DNA of 64,000 bases from Phorcus lineatus (Eukaryota; Mollusca; Gastropoda; Trochida; Trochidae), in contig OV121094.1 of NCBI GenBank assembly GCA_921293015.1, forward strand, positions 33,168,054 to 33,232,053. Reading direction: 5' to 3'. A model generated the notes under the pieces. That model worked only from the letters and a program-made list of their open reading frames with translations, was not told the origin of the DNA and did not search any database. A program made the translations under genes and the position numbers. Shown here one piece after another: positions 14,511 through 26,216 of the stretch. Every line of letters begins with the position of its first letter. The stretch's first letter is position 1.

Positions 14511-15755
14511 GATTTTCTACTACAGTGATAGACGTTTTCGTAGAGCAACATTACAATGTAAGCCTAAAACGATGAACTGATGCCCAAACGTTATCCCCGC
14601 GTCAAAATTCAAGCGGATCGTCAAGACGTAATTTTTGTTTAGTCTCAATAACAAACGCCATAAGTAGGAATTGCATTAAAATCACTGACATGATTTAAGA
14701 TTTTGTTATATACATTTTCGAGAAAAATACATTGTAAATCTAACAGTGACGAAAAGCTATCAGTATTTTATGCTCGTGGTGACAAGGCGATGTGCAAATG
14801 GATCCTAAAAACAAAATTTCTACTCAATGACTAAGCCAAGAGTATCTACTTGAAATTCCTTCAAATGATTATCTTGAAAATAACACTGTAAACCTAAACA
14901 TGATTGAATAAATCCTGGATCATTATTCTTAATTGATGACCAATACCATAACTACGGAATCCAAATTCCAACAATTTCGATAACGGTAGTATACATTACC
15001 ACTGAATTTATCAAGAAATTTCAGTCATGAAATTTTTCTTGATCTGATCCCAATGCAATGGTGGAAAACTGATGTCCAAACGGGGCCAAAACAGAAGTTC
15101 CTCTTAACGACAAACCAATGCGATATAGCATCAATGCATTAATGTATAAATACAATATTAACATAAAAATGAGGAAATCCTCCCTGTCGGAGCCTTGTGG
15201 TGCCACAGTGATGGTCTAACTAATTTTCCTAAACTAATTGTCTATCACTAATATGTCACTAGTGCCGGAATACATGTGTCATTGCTATCAATGCATTTGA
15301 GCCTGAAATAGAATACGTGATTCCTGTAATTCATTCTCTTCTATTGGAAATCAAAAGGTTTTTCTTGACATAATCTAAACGAAGGATGTCCGTTAGGAAT
15401 GTGACGTCAAGTTGTAAACGATACAAATTCAGCCTTTATAATATTTGTATTTCATTCCAATTATCTTCAAACTTTCGGGAAATTTGTTCTATTATATTTC
15501 AGTATCGTCATGATCCTCATTCGTGCAAGCTCTTATATTGGTACCATCCGAAAAGTTTAAATAAGCAATAGATAAATAACAATGCTTGGGAAGCATAATA
15601 TTAAATGCAATTATTATAGTCTATAGAAAAGTTTGAAATTCACTGCAATGTATTGTTGACGTTAATGCATACAGACACGCGGATAAACACTACATGAACT
15701 TATTAAAGCTTCAACCCCCTTTATCTTTACCAAGACAACTTCTTTGCGAGACACT
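14511..15755. other. Gene-free sequence
   Basis: Nothing recognised except a CRE palindrome at 15402. Confidence 0.45.
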
Positions 15756-15768
15756 ACTCATCACGTTA

Positions 15769-16044
15769 GGTGAGGTGACCTGGTGTTTAACGCCGCATTC
15801 AAGATTATTTCACTTATATCGCGGCTACTAGTATTATTGCAGGAAGAAAGCCCGCAACACCATTGTGGCTATGCATTGCGGTGAAACCTGCGAGCATCGG
15901 CTGGAACTAGCGAACCATGGGTGGTACTGCGCTGAATTTCAGTGTAGCATTGCACCCAAACCTGACTGCGTGTAGAACAGTTCTCTACTGCAGACAAAGT
16001 TGCCGAGCCCCTGGCGGGATTCGAACCACGGACCTCCTGATCCG
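15769..16044 (-). mobile_element. SINE copy with perfect 13-bp target-site duplication
   Basis: 276 bases flanked by ACTCATCACGTTA at 15756-15768 and again at 16045-16057. On the minus strand it begins inside a tRNA-like head with a B box (GGTTCGAATCCC) and ends in CACCTCACC-type repeats. The A-box half of the head is missing, so it is 5' truncated. The perfect duplication indicates a recent insertion. Confidence 0.9.
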
Positions 16045-16057
16045 ACTCATCACGTTA

Positions 16058-16960
16058 TGACGACTGTATAATGACGACTTTATAAAAGTAATCCTAAAAT
16101 GATGAAATGTTTCCCGTATCTAATCCCCATGGTGCCAAAGAGATGTTCTGGCTGGTTTTCCTGACCTAATTTTTCCTCGCTGACCAGCACTAAGCACTAT
16201 GTCAGATCGTTCTCAATGGACTATGTCCACTTGTATACGTTGGGGGATAAGGCAGAGCTTTGATCCTCGAAGCGTTTTTGTTTCTTTTGTTCCATTCAAA
16301 TAAGTTCAATACTTTCCCTTTCCATTTGGCCCGTCCTCTTTCGGAGGGGGAACTTGGCGTTAGAAAGGGTAAACACTTGAAGAAGACTGTCCAATATCGC
16401 AAAGATATATGATCAGCCTTTCCATGACATTGCTTTTCAATTGCTTTGACCTCAAACCTTGGCAAAGAATAAGAAGAGGTGGACCGTTGGCTTAAGCGAT
16501 AACCTGGCCGGAATGTATTGCCTTGATAAAGAAAATATGAAAGATGAACTTGAGTAAATAGAGCTAGTTTTGCAAACAAATCGTGTCAAGTTATACCAAC
16601 TCAAGGGTTTACCACCCTAGTAGGACTTAAGGCTGGTGGTCATGTCGAAACATACTTCAGAAATATTTGATACTCCTAAACAGATGTGAATTAGATATGA
16701 CTTATTGGTTTTTTTATCAAATGGAACCAGGAACACCGTGCATGGCTACGGCCGAAGAACATATTCGTGGTCATAATTCGACGTTCATTAAACGTTAGAT
16801 TGTTGAATAAATAAGGTGAAAAATACCATTAACCCAATCTTGATGGTGTAATCTGCTTTATGTATGAATATATATGTAATGCTTATTTTCAATACTTCTC
16901 CTTTATCTACTGTTGATTACTTCACTTCAAAACGTTAAGATCAGTTAGCTGTAAACGAAA
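16058..16960. other. Gene-free sequence
   Basis: Holds a 125-codon minus frame (16579-16202) without any recognisable domain; treated as chance. Confidence 0.4.
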
Positions 16961-17281
16961 TATACTATTTCAAATTATATGTTCAACAAATAAGTGAATT
17001 CCTACCCTTGCAATATAAAAGTACCTTATAGTTCGTTATCTTATAGTTTGATGAACATAACGCATGTATACTATTTTGAATTATATGTTCAACAAATAAG
17101 TGAATTCATACCCTTGTAATATAAAAGTACCTTATAGTTCATTATCTTATAGTTTGATGAACATAACAAATGTATACTATTTCAAATTATATGTTCAACA
17201 AATAAGTGAATTCATACCCTTGTAACATAAAAGTACCTTATAGTTCATTATCTTATAGTTTGAAGAACACAACGCATGTAT
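16961..17281. repeat. 106-bp tandem repeat, three copies
   Basis: Copies start at 16961, 17067 and 17173 (TATACTATTTCAAATTATAT) and differ at only a few positions. Confidence 0.93.
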
Positions 17282-20200
17282 TGAAACTTCTTACATTTGG
17301 TTGGTACTTGTTCCATCCTTCTTGAGCAAACGTATTAATTTTTCTTTCATAGGAACCAATAGTGCCAACCATAATACGTCCTCGGTCTAACATTTGATCA
17401 ATGATATCTATAGTGACCTAGGACATATTGTTATTTGCGATACAAATCCCTGTGTTTTGGCTTTTATTTCTTAACACAATTGCTACTTACCTATCTCTGT
17501 TTATACTGCATGTACATGAAATATAATTAAAATCATTTTGTTTCTCATTATGATTATATGAATTTTCAACTTGCAGGTTGATGAATGCAGTTTATCATTT
17601 CAGTGAAAGATCAAGCCTTTCTTATTTGAGCAGTATACACCGTTGTTTCCATAAAAAGCACAAAAAACTAATCACACCTGCTTTGGAAATGAAATAGCCT
17701 TAGCACTGGAAATCGTTTGTCTAAGGTGCAAAATTTTCATGGATTCTTCATTGGCGAATAAACTGTTACAACTTATTTTGTCTGTTGGCCAAGACATTAT
17801 TCTAAACATTTGTCACAGTCCCTAAAGTCCTGCATTTTAAACCATGTTGACTCGTATATTGTGACAGCAGTTGGGAAACACTCCCCCTAACAAATTATTC
17901 TCGTAGTTAACCCATTATGATGATACAAAACATCGCTACATGACAGTTTGCAAATGGTTTCTGTTATTATATATGCCGTGGCAACATTCCAAGGTTAAAG
18001 TTATGTTATATAACTTCAAAAGTGACAGGATTGATGTAAAATTTTAGTTCAGAAGAGTTTAATAGAGATAAGAACCAAGTGAAAGGGAGACTCTCACGCT
18101 CCTGGTACCCACAGCCGTAATCCCTTCAACAATGTCACGTGACCGAACGTTAAAACCTTCCTTATGATATGTCACAATAATGAAATTAAAAACGCCATCA
18201 GCTTTTCACGCGACCACGATGTCAACTGAAGGCAATAAATTGTCTGGGGTGATAATGTCTTAATGTTCCTTAAAGATGCACGCCCCATGGTTGAAGGTAT
18301 ATGGAAGACATATCATCGTAAACAATGACAAGGATCTGTATTTTAAGTAAACGTCTTCAGGGTAGAAGAGCCACTTTTCTTGTTGCATGACAAAGCGTCC
18401 GGCCTCCCGCTTCCGGTGTCCATTGTAAGCTCGTCCCAATTTTCAATATTTCGTCATCCAGGGAATGTGAAATTCTTTTTTTAAACTTTCTTACGCTACA
18501 CCCTAATTATTGAACTTTGATTCGTGTTTCAGAGATCCTACCGCAAGCTGTCAACGTTTCTATAACATCTATCAAAGATTAAAGTCATCGTCACAACTTG
18601 GCAGGGAAAACCTTGGAACTTTAAAGTTAGTTAGATAAAAATCTTACTGAAATAATCAAAAGTTTAGAGAAATGTGAAATACACATTTAGATACGTCAAA
18701 CAAGTTTTATGAACGCTGCTTTCTAAGGCTTTATTTCCGTTATGGACCAGGATGTCGGGGTAAAAGATTCTAGATATAGTGCCTCCATCGTTAGAATATG
18801 ACCAGACGGTTAAAATAAGACTGACCAATGCATAAAGTTTAGAGGCAATCTTCTCGCCAATGCAGCCAATTGCATGTATCCGCAACTATTACTTTCGATA
18901 AGGTGGAATGCTACAAAAAATTACCTGGTGGGGGAGATCAATATTGAGGACGAGAATGCACGCAAATATCTGTAAGTATCTGTAAAATTCAGAGGAAAGA
19001 CTTTTTGTCATACGTGCATAAATATTTAACTTGAAAAAAATACTTTTAAAATTTTGTTGTTCTCAATCAGAAGATACTTATAACTATTATCAGAGCATAC
19101 AAACAATATGTGCACTTATGTCACATACCTTAAGCTTTTCACTACCTGTAAAAACCGTTGTCTTCATACGTGTTTTCGAACTTCATTCGAAGCCGTTGCA
19201 AAATTAACTTGTCGTATCCCTATTTCTTATAAAATTTGGAGTAATTTCGGGCAGGGAAAGTGTACCAGTCACGACAGTGTACATGTCACAATTTCATCGA
19301 TTCTTTGTCAACTTGCACGGAATTTCCGAATATATAGTTCAATTTTAACTAGATACGTCTGTAAGAATTACGATGGAGCTAAGAAAGCCTTTATCGTTCA
19401 AAAACGTATCTAAGGACCCGTAGAGGGTCAAATGTAAGTTTTTTTAAAAAATGAATATTATCTCGTTGTCACGACTTGGTATCTCTCGGTCTCGTCTTAT
19501 CTTCAAGTGGCCACTACTTAATATTCATATTGTCTAAAACCTCAGTCGATGTCCCCTCTCTATCTACATGTATGTGAGGAATTAGTTTGAGCGTGTCATG
19601 AAAAATTACTGCGCACGTCAACATGTCTCCTAACATGATATACATGTACTGTCATGGGTCAGTCTTTTAGCACCTCCTTTTTCTACAGAACACCTTCTGT
19701 CTTCAAAGAGACAAAAATAATCAATGTCTCCCAAGTCACACATGATAATATATTTTCCCATTTATAACATCTAACATATATAATTTGAAATGATATGTAT
19801 ATATATGTAGAATATAGAAGCCAACTATTAACAAAAAATATTCATGACGTAATAAACGACGAAATACGCGTTTCATTCAAACAATTGTTGCCGGGAATAA
19901 GTGGCATGTGGAGACATCTGTGGGTATATTTTTAGGTGTTAAACAAATATATTTGATACCGTTTGTAAAGCTGCCTGTTTATATTTCTATTTGAATTTCA
20001 ACAATTAAAAAGAACAACTTCAAAACACTATGGTCCAAGTTTGTTTCAAACATGATATTTCCCCATTTCATACGAATTGTTATCACAAAACTGTCATCAT
20101 ACATTAACAATATATTAAGATGGTTATCACGATATTTCTCTTAAAACAATATCTGATTAATGTGTCATATCAATCAGGACGACTGAATATTAATACATAT

Positions 20201-20628
20201 TTGTCATGATGATGTCAAAGGGCATTTATAAAGACACAAGTCAATATTCATAAATCCTCTTTATATATATTTATATATGTAAGTAAAGAAATAAACATAT
20301 TTTTGTTCAGTTAACATATTCAATGATCACAGCGGTTATTATGAACAATTTATATCAATAAGTACATAGACCTCTGACAGTATTCGCACCAACTTTTGAC
20401 AGCAAAGAAAATAACGTTTATGTACACAACTGAAATAAAGTTAACGTGTAAAAACAACTCTTTAAATCAATATAACGTCAAATTTTATAATTGTATCCAG
20501 GCGGTGATAGTTAACGGGTTCTTCTCAGAATATGAGTTTTTTTTTATCGTTTTCCTTTTTTCGTTTCACTATCACATACTTCAATTGCTACTGCTCTCGT
20601 CATAAGACTATACAAAGTCGCAATGACG
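17282..20628. other. Gene-free sequence, includes HES-like 3' flank
   Basis: The 3' UTR of the HES-like gene must begin just below 20629, but I see no convincing AATAAA on the minus strand to end it. A 101-codon plus frame at 19108-19413 has no recognisable feature. Confidence 0.4.
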
Positions 20629-21380
20629 TCACCACGGCCTCCAAACCATATCCTCATGCGCATGTCCATTATCTGGTCTCGAACAAGAATTTCCATTCCC
20701 AAAATTAGGTTTCTCAATGACGTAACTGTTCGCGAAAGATTTTTGTGAAACAGCTTTGACAGGGTTCACGGTCGCGCAGGGCAGATAACTCTTGTCTGTC
20801 CCTGAGGATATGACACATGATTTTGGGAGGTCTGTATGAACTGTTGCTAACAGACCATTGTCTACAGACGTTGTCTGCATAGAAGGCACGGTGCACATTT
20901 TCGTACCTTGAGGTGAGCCAGTAAACACAGGTATCACAAAACCAGGGGTTGGAGTTGCCCGTACAATGTTCGTGGGTAAGACAAAGGCAATTTCACCGGA
21001 AGGAAGTTGGGTAGGAATAACCTGCAGTCCACTGAATACGTTCCCGGATTTGACAGTCTCCAGAGATGGCATGGCGGCGACGTTATTGTTGACGTCAACG
21101 TGTATTGACGGTTCACTACGCGGCGACCAAGAGCGTGAAGTACCATCTTCAGCCGTAACAGACGAAGGCTGTATTTTTTCAGATGACGGCTCTGTTGGTT
21201 TGGATTTGGTATCCTTTTCACCTGCTCCAGATAGACATACGGCAATGTGGTCTAACAATCTTGTCTGCAGGTCGGTGTCGCAACTGTCCATAGACGAGAG
21301 AAAGCGTTTAACTTCCTTCGCACACTCATTGAAACCGAGGCGGTATTTGTTCAGTACAGAAGGGTCTTCCGCAGCTGCTG
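20629..21380 (-). CDS. HES1-like: HES-like exon 4 (Orange domain, tail, WRPW)
   Basis: Acceptor TTTGTAG at 21387-21381. It encodes the Orange domain ([20 protein letters not shown]..., [11 protein letters not shown]), then a low-complexity Ser/Thr/Val/Pro tail with [13 protein letters not shown], and ends [11 protein letters not shown]. An open frame could start at 21390, but its first three codons (MFV) are intron. An antisense frame over 20966-21424 is a shadow. Confidence 0.95.
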
Positions 21381-23249
21381 CTACAAACACAATAAATTCG
21401 ATTATATGTATTGTATTATGTTAAAGAGTTTTCTTTATCTTTTAATGTTAATAGATGTCTACTGAGTGGTCTCTTAAGATTTAACATATACATGTACATG
21501 CAACCATTAAGAATTCATTATTACACTTAATGTCTTTGTCTTAATTAAATGAAGGAGACGATAGGAAAGCGTGATAAACATGCACATGTAACCTTTGAGA
21601 TTTAATCACTACACTTATGATGACTTAAGAGTTTTCACTTTTATATAGATCTGTCCATCAAATATTTACATCGGTCTCATTTTCATCCAAACATCCTAAT
21701 AAATGGCACTTATTACTATTCAATGAACATCGAAAATACTCTTATATAAGTCTAAAAGCCAAAATCACGATTACAGTTAACATAACAAATATTTATATAA
21801 CTTCTATATAAGATCACCTAAAATATATATGTTGCTTGCTTTAGATAAGTTTCCAAAATCACGACTAATTGACGCGCGTCCGGATTTCGATCAAAATGGT
21901 AACTTTATACCTGATTCTCTCGGATTACTTTCTTAAAACATTCCTTATCCCCTGAAAGACATGTTGTCGACATTGGGGTGATTTAAAGATAAATTTGAGT
22001 GTTTTTCGTATACATGTGTTCTGCCAAACACCAATCGCTATAATTTGTAGGCAAATACTCTACTGTATAAAAATAATCAGGGAACTAAAGTTTTTTATAC
22101 TTGTCACTGCAAACGTGACATTCTCACTACAATGTTCTTTTGCAGATTTTCAAAATTCATGAGATTACTAAAGGTATTGTAATCGAGTTGCACTTTACAG
22201 AGAAATCTTTCATTCCTCTTGGCTATTGTAAACACGAGAAAGAACTTCAAGTGCAATTTGATAATACCGTAATGCATTGGCCGTTTTCACTTTCTCAAAA
22301 CTTCTAAGCATAGCCCGAATTCCTTTATAAATTGAATTTCGAAATAAAACCTAATACCTCAAATCCATTTAAACCTTTGAGTTTGCGACAGCGTTATTTC
22401 TCCTTTTAAAGACTGACCTAACCACTCAATAGTGCGACCACCAAGCGCTCTCTGCACAGATCAGGTCACGTGGTAACAGGTACGCTTTTCTTTGATCTCG
22501 CCGTTCATCTCACCTGTAAACTGCTGTCTCTGTATTTGACGTAGATGTTTCACAGTCATTTCTAGGATATCGGCCTTCTCCATCTTATTGTGTCGAGTAC
22601 CCTGGCAGAAGTGAATCGAGGACATGAGAGGTCATTCAGAAAAACCACTGCGCGTTAGGGCTTATACAAGCAAAGCGTGGGAACAGAAAACTTTGAGCTA
22701 TCAGTAGATATACTGAACCTATGTTGATAAGTATTGTGTTGTTGATACACTTATACCCGTACATTCCACGATGGATAATTAGATGTAAATCCGAGCATGC
22801 ACATACATATAAGTAAAGCGGATTATACATAATGTTAAGCTGAAATGAGAATACTGATTCATAAATGTAAAGTGGAAAACGCAAACAGTGACAGATATAT
22901 GAAATGCTTAGCATGTGAATAGTGATAGATAGATGTCAAGCTAACGAGTATAGGCACATGGAATGCCAAGCATGCGATCAAGGATATATTTGTGTATGGC
23001 TAAACTCTGAAAGAGTGAAAAAGACGTGTAATTCCGAGCCTGCACATATGGATATTTTCCTGTTAAACCAAGCAAGAAAGCAGTGCTTGATTGATGTAAA
23101 ACCAAGCATAACAGTGCTAATAATTGTAAATCTTAGCATGGGAAGAATGATAGAAAGATGTCAATTTAAGCAAGCGAACCAGGATGCATATATGTAAAAG
23201 AAGGCATTCGAACATAGAGAAAAACCTAAGCATAGATAGATAGATAGAC

Positions 23250-23286
<37 letters not shown>

Positions 23287-24112
23287 CATACATACATACA
23301 TACATACATACATACATAAACATATATATTGATAGCTAGATAGTGTTAGATAGGTGTAAAACCAAGCATGCGAACATTGCTGAATACATGTAAAGCTGAG
23401 CGTTGCAACAGTTATACTAACGTGTACAACCATCTATCAAAATAATGTTTTTGATACGAACAGGGATTGAATCACGTAGTTACACCTATCAGTAAAATTT
23501 ATACTGTTTGGGGGAAATTTAAAAGGGAAGTGTAATTTTAGAAACAGGGCTTATGTAAACAATCAAATATACTAAGTGTATGAGAAAACTTCGCGATTAG
23601 GGAAAGTGAAATTCAAGGGATATGATAGAAAAAGATGAAAATGGTTCGATAACTAAAGTTAAAGATGATGAATTATAACATTGTTGAAGTGGGTATAAAC
23701 ATCATCTAAAACCATAGGATATTTCAGCTATTATGTTTATTTAAGTTCTTAATATTCTAAACTTATTTATAAAGTGTCTTCAGACAATGCAAATGTGTCT
23801 TAAACATCCTATGAATATGTAGTTATGTTTTGTAGACGCTCAATTCTCACCTCCTTTTTGATTGCTTCGATTAGCAGGGACTTTAATTCCGTTAAAGAGG
23901 CGTTGATTCGAGCTCGTCGTCGTTTTTCCATGATTGGCTTCGTAGTCTGAAATAATTCCCAGAAATTATTTTACCTGATTAGATTAGATTAGAAAGACGA
24001 TGATGAATATCATTCGATGAACATTATTATTATGTGTATTATCGTTATACTTATCACCCACCTTTCGATCTCGCGGTTCTTGGTCTGTTGAAGAACCATT
24101 TTCCGAATGCAT
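20629..24112 (-). CDS. HES1-like: HES/Hairy-family bHLH-Orange transcriptional repressor (four exons, complete)
   Basis: Joining 24112-24062, 23946-23851, 22601-22514 and 21380-20629 on the minus strand gives a 987-base coding sequence (328 residues plus TGA). All three introns are GT-AG (115, 1249 and 1133 bases). The protein starts [17 protein letters not shown]. The basic region follows, with the family's proline in [13 protein letters not shown] (residues 20-32). Helix-loop-helix runs to about residue 75, the Orange domain spans about 86-125 ([14 protein letters not shown]...), then comes a long Ser/Pro/Val-rich tail, and the last four residues are WRPW, the Groucho/TLE-binding motif. Exon organisation, including a 96-base second exon, matches HES1/HES4-type genes as I know them. 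Family knowledge: nuclear dimeric repressors that bind N-box or class C sites and usually act downstream of Notch. Inferred: same role here. Which HES paralogue it is cannot be settled without a tree. Confidence 0.95.
21381..22513 (-). other. HES-like intron 3
   Basis: AT-rich intron. Its stretch about 21830-21910 (...GATAAG TTTCCAAAATCACG..., GACGCGCG, then TTTCGATCA) is clearly similar to 35965-36040, inside the TTAA-bounded MITE at 35734-36190, so it carries a piece of that family. A CACGTG E-box lies near 22468. No coding content was seen. Confidence 0.6.
22514..22601 (-). CDS. HES1-like: HES-like exon 3 (helix 2)
   Basis: 88 bases encoding [20 protein letters not shown] and RQIQRQQFT, the second helix of the bHLH domain. 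Acceptor is GCCAG at 22606-22602; donor is GTGAG at 22513-22509, phase 1. The spliced codon G|CA (Ala) continues into AAAEDPSVL of exon 4. Confidence 0.93.
22602..23850 (-). other. HES-like intron 2, minisatellite-rich
   Basis: Holds a degenerate minisatellite from about 22900 to 23400 (recurring AAGCATGCGA and GTAAA-containing units spaced by tens of bases), into which a GATA/CATA microsatellite (23232-23318) is embedded. Open frames here on both strands are repeat-driven. Confidence 0.6.
23232..23318. repeat. Compound (GATA)n-(CATA)n microsatellite
   Basis: About 13 GATA-type units (one GACA interruption) run directly into about 8 CATA units. Confidence 0.95.
23851..23946 (-). CDS. HES1-like: HES-like exon 2 (basic region, helix 1)
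   Basis: Exactly 96 bases (32 codons), acceptor TTTCAG at 23947-23952, donor GTGAG at 23850-23846, both phase 0. It encodes [18 protein letters not shown] then the start of helix 1 and the loop ([13 protein letters not shown]). The basic residues and the proline are typical of Hairy/E(spl) factors. Confidence 0.93.
24062..24112 (-). CDS. HES1-like: HES-like exon 1 (coding part)
   Basis: Seventeen codons, ATG at 24112-24110, ending ...PRDRK and a phase 0 donor (AAG|GTGGGT). It is too short to stand out as an open frame. It was found by reading upstream of exon 2 for a phase 0 donor; the RDRK ending before the TTKPIMEK start of exon 2 resembles the EHRK/SSKPIMEK junction of vertebrate HES1. 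The ATG has an A at -3 (AAG ATG C). The intron to exon 2 is only 115 bases. Confidence 0.82.
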
Positions 24113-24239
24113 CTTTAGAAACGGTTATATCCAGGCTTCTTCTCTTAAAGGGTGTAATATTTGGAATAGAGACAGTAAAACAGATAAGCTGTATACGTAC
24201 TCATCCCATGCAGGGAATCTTGAAAATGATCTGTCAATC

Positions 24240-24420
24240 ATAACAAAATAGTCCCGCCTACATTTGGGTTTAATGTGTCTGATTGGTTGAAAGTAACATT
24301 CTCCCTGGCGTCATGCCACTCAACACTTGAGGCATGCGCCGGACGGTTCGCGTGCGAAGCGAGAACTTCGTGGCACGCGACTAAATGATTATAGGGATGT
24401 TGGGAAAACCACGCCCCCTT
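24240..24420 (-). promoter_or_regulatory. Probable HES-like proximal promoter with Hairy/HES class C boxes
   Basis: Immediately upstream of HES exon 1 and noticeably richer in CpG than the flanks. Seen: inverted CCAAT box (ATTGG, 24282-24286), GC box (GGCGGGAC on the minus strand, 24251-24258), a weak TATTTTGT (24244-24251), two CACGCG class C boxes (24349-24354 as CGCGTG, 24374-24379 within GGCACGCGAC), and an imperfect CSL-like GTTGGGAA (24399-24406). Family knowledge: Hairy/HES proteins bind CACGCG and N-box sites and vertebrate Hes1 represses its own promoter. Start site and function are inferred; no TSS evidence is available. Confidence 0.5.
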
Positions 24421-24784
24421 GTAAGTTCTCAAAATATTCGCTTACTTGGACTATTTCATTACGCATCAGTCCTTTTTCAGTTGTCGATTTTAAGATGTCG
24501 GACTGATACTTTCCTATCAATACCTTAAAATGTCCATTATACATGTATATATTATGAAACATATTTTAAATCATTTTAACGTTAACAAAACACTCAAAAG
24601 AAAGTTATTGTGGGTACGGATTGCTTAAAAGTTGTTTTGAATTCTTAGTGAATAATAATCTCAAGAATCAGCGTGTTTGATATATTCTTTTGTTTTATCA
24701 GTCAAATGAGTGGCCACCAATATTCCGTACATAAAACAAATGCACCAAAAAATGTCTCGATATTACTACCGATCCACGCCCAGG

Positions 24785-24916
24785 TGATTTACCTTGTAAG
24801 TTATTCGACATATATGTACGTATGTAGGCTATAAAGTTGATTCTCAAAGACCGGAAGTGTTTTATATAACTTTGCATTAAATACCCATAAACTATGATAT
24901 CGGAAATATTCAAATT
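24785..24916. mobile_element. Fragment of the TTAA-bounded MITE family
   Basis: Matches the interior of copies A and B over TACCTTGTAAGTTATT, AAGACCGGAAGTGTTTTA and AACTATGATATCGGAAATAT. The terminal repeats are absent. It lies about 0.7 kb upstream of the HES-like gene. Confidence 0.65.
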
Positions 24917-26178
24917 CAAACCGTCTGCTAACTTTACAACTTGTTTCCATTTATTTAGGAAGATCAACAACATGTTTAGGACTGCTTGTAAATGAGAGGA
25001 CGGGTGTCTTCAACAGCGGAAACTACGTAAGTGATGATCCTTTGCAAGGCACGGAGATCGCGTGCAGTGCACTCACAAGTCGCGTGCTAGCTTGGTATTT
25101 TCTGCAGGTCGAAATTTGAGTGGTAGATTTGCAGTGCAAGTGCACAAGGATAAAAACGTATTATAACATACCCGATAATTGAGCGTAAGGCATATAATCA
25201 AAATGAAATGTGGAATATGTTATGAAAATTCAAAACTTCATAACTGCAAAATTCATGACGTCATACATTGATTTTTATACTCGTTGCTCGTTGATTCCCT
25301 TTTCATAAAAAAATCCTGCTCCTCATGCAAACCCCTTTACTTACATGTCGACAAAGTCCTTTAGAAGAGAAAATGCAGTACAAATCTGCAAGAAAGAATC
25401 AAAGCTCGATGGGTTCGTTCTCGACGATCATTAAGCATACAAGCAGGAGAAATGACTCCAAGTTAAAAACATTTTAATGTTGTCAGCGTTCGTGATTAGT
25501 AGATTAAAATCAAGTAGCTTAACATTAACTGAAATCAAATGCAATATGTGGATTAAAAAGATAATTTGCCACCAATCAATTAATCCAGCAACTCTTACAG
25601 GTATTGGTACAATAAATGCAAACATCAGATGATTAAAAAATGAACTACTCGAGTTATATCTCGAATAGCCAAATGAAATTGGCCCGGATTGAGTGACAAA
25701 TACCGCAAGTGACAACAGGCGTTTTAAGTTTACGGAACATCTTGCGGAGCGGGGCGAGCGGGGAGCGTGGGAAAGCTTCTCTTCTCTCCAGTTATTTGAT
25801 AAATTGTCGAGTCTACATGGCGCTGCCTTGTGCTGTCTGAATACTAATGAAACCAGCTGATAAATGGCCCCTTTAACTGTTAAAGGGCCCACTGGAATAT
25901 CTCAATCCCACATGATGACTCTTTCGTAAAGTTGTGTGTAACTTCTTCGTATGTAATGATCAAACACTCAGTTCTAAAACATTTGCGTAATCGTAATAAA
26001 TCATTGGTTGATTTTAAAAGTAAGAGGTATCTGTCATACATACTTTTACATAGTTATTGATAGTGATTCAATTGAGGCGAGGGTATGTTAAATGTAGATT
26101 ATTTTTGTGATGTCGATGTTGATATGAATGTATTTGTCGATGCTGCTGTTGTTTTTATGACGATGATGAATGCAGTTG

Positions 26179-26216
<38 letters not shown>

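Noticed and set aside
16202-16579. 125-codon minus-strand frame
   Set aside because: No domain, signal peptide or convincing splice context could be recognised; chance frame is the simpler reading.
20966-21424. 152-codon plus-strand frame
   Set aside because: Antisense shadow of HES-like exon 4, which has clear Orange and WRPW motifs on the minus strand.
25431-25892. 153-codon minus-strand frame upstream of the HES-like gene
   Set aside because: Hydrophobic stretches but no recognisable family, and it overlaps a CpG-rich noncoding patch.
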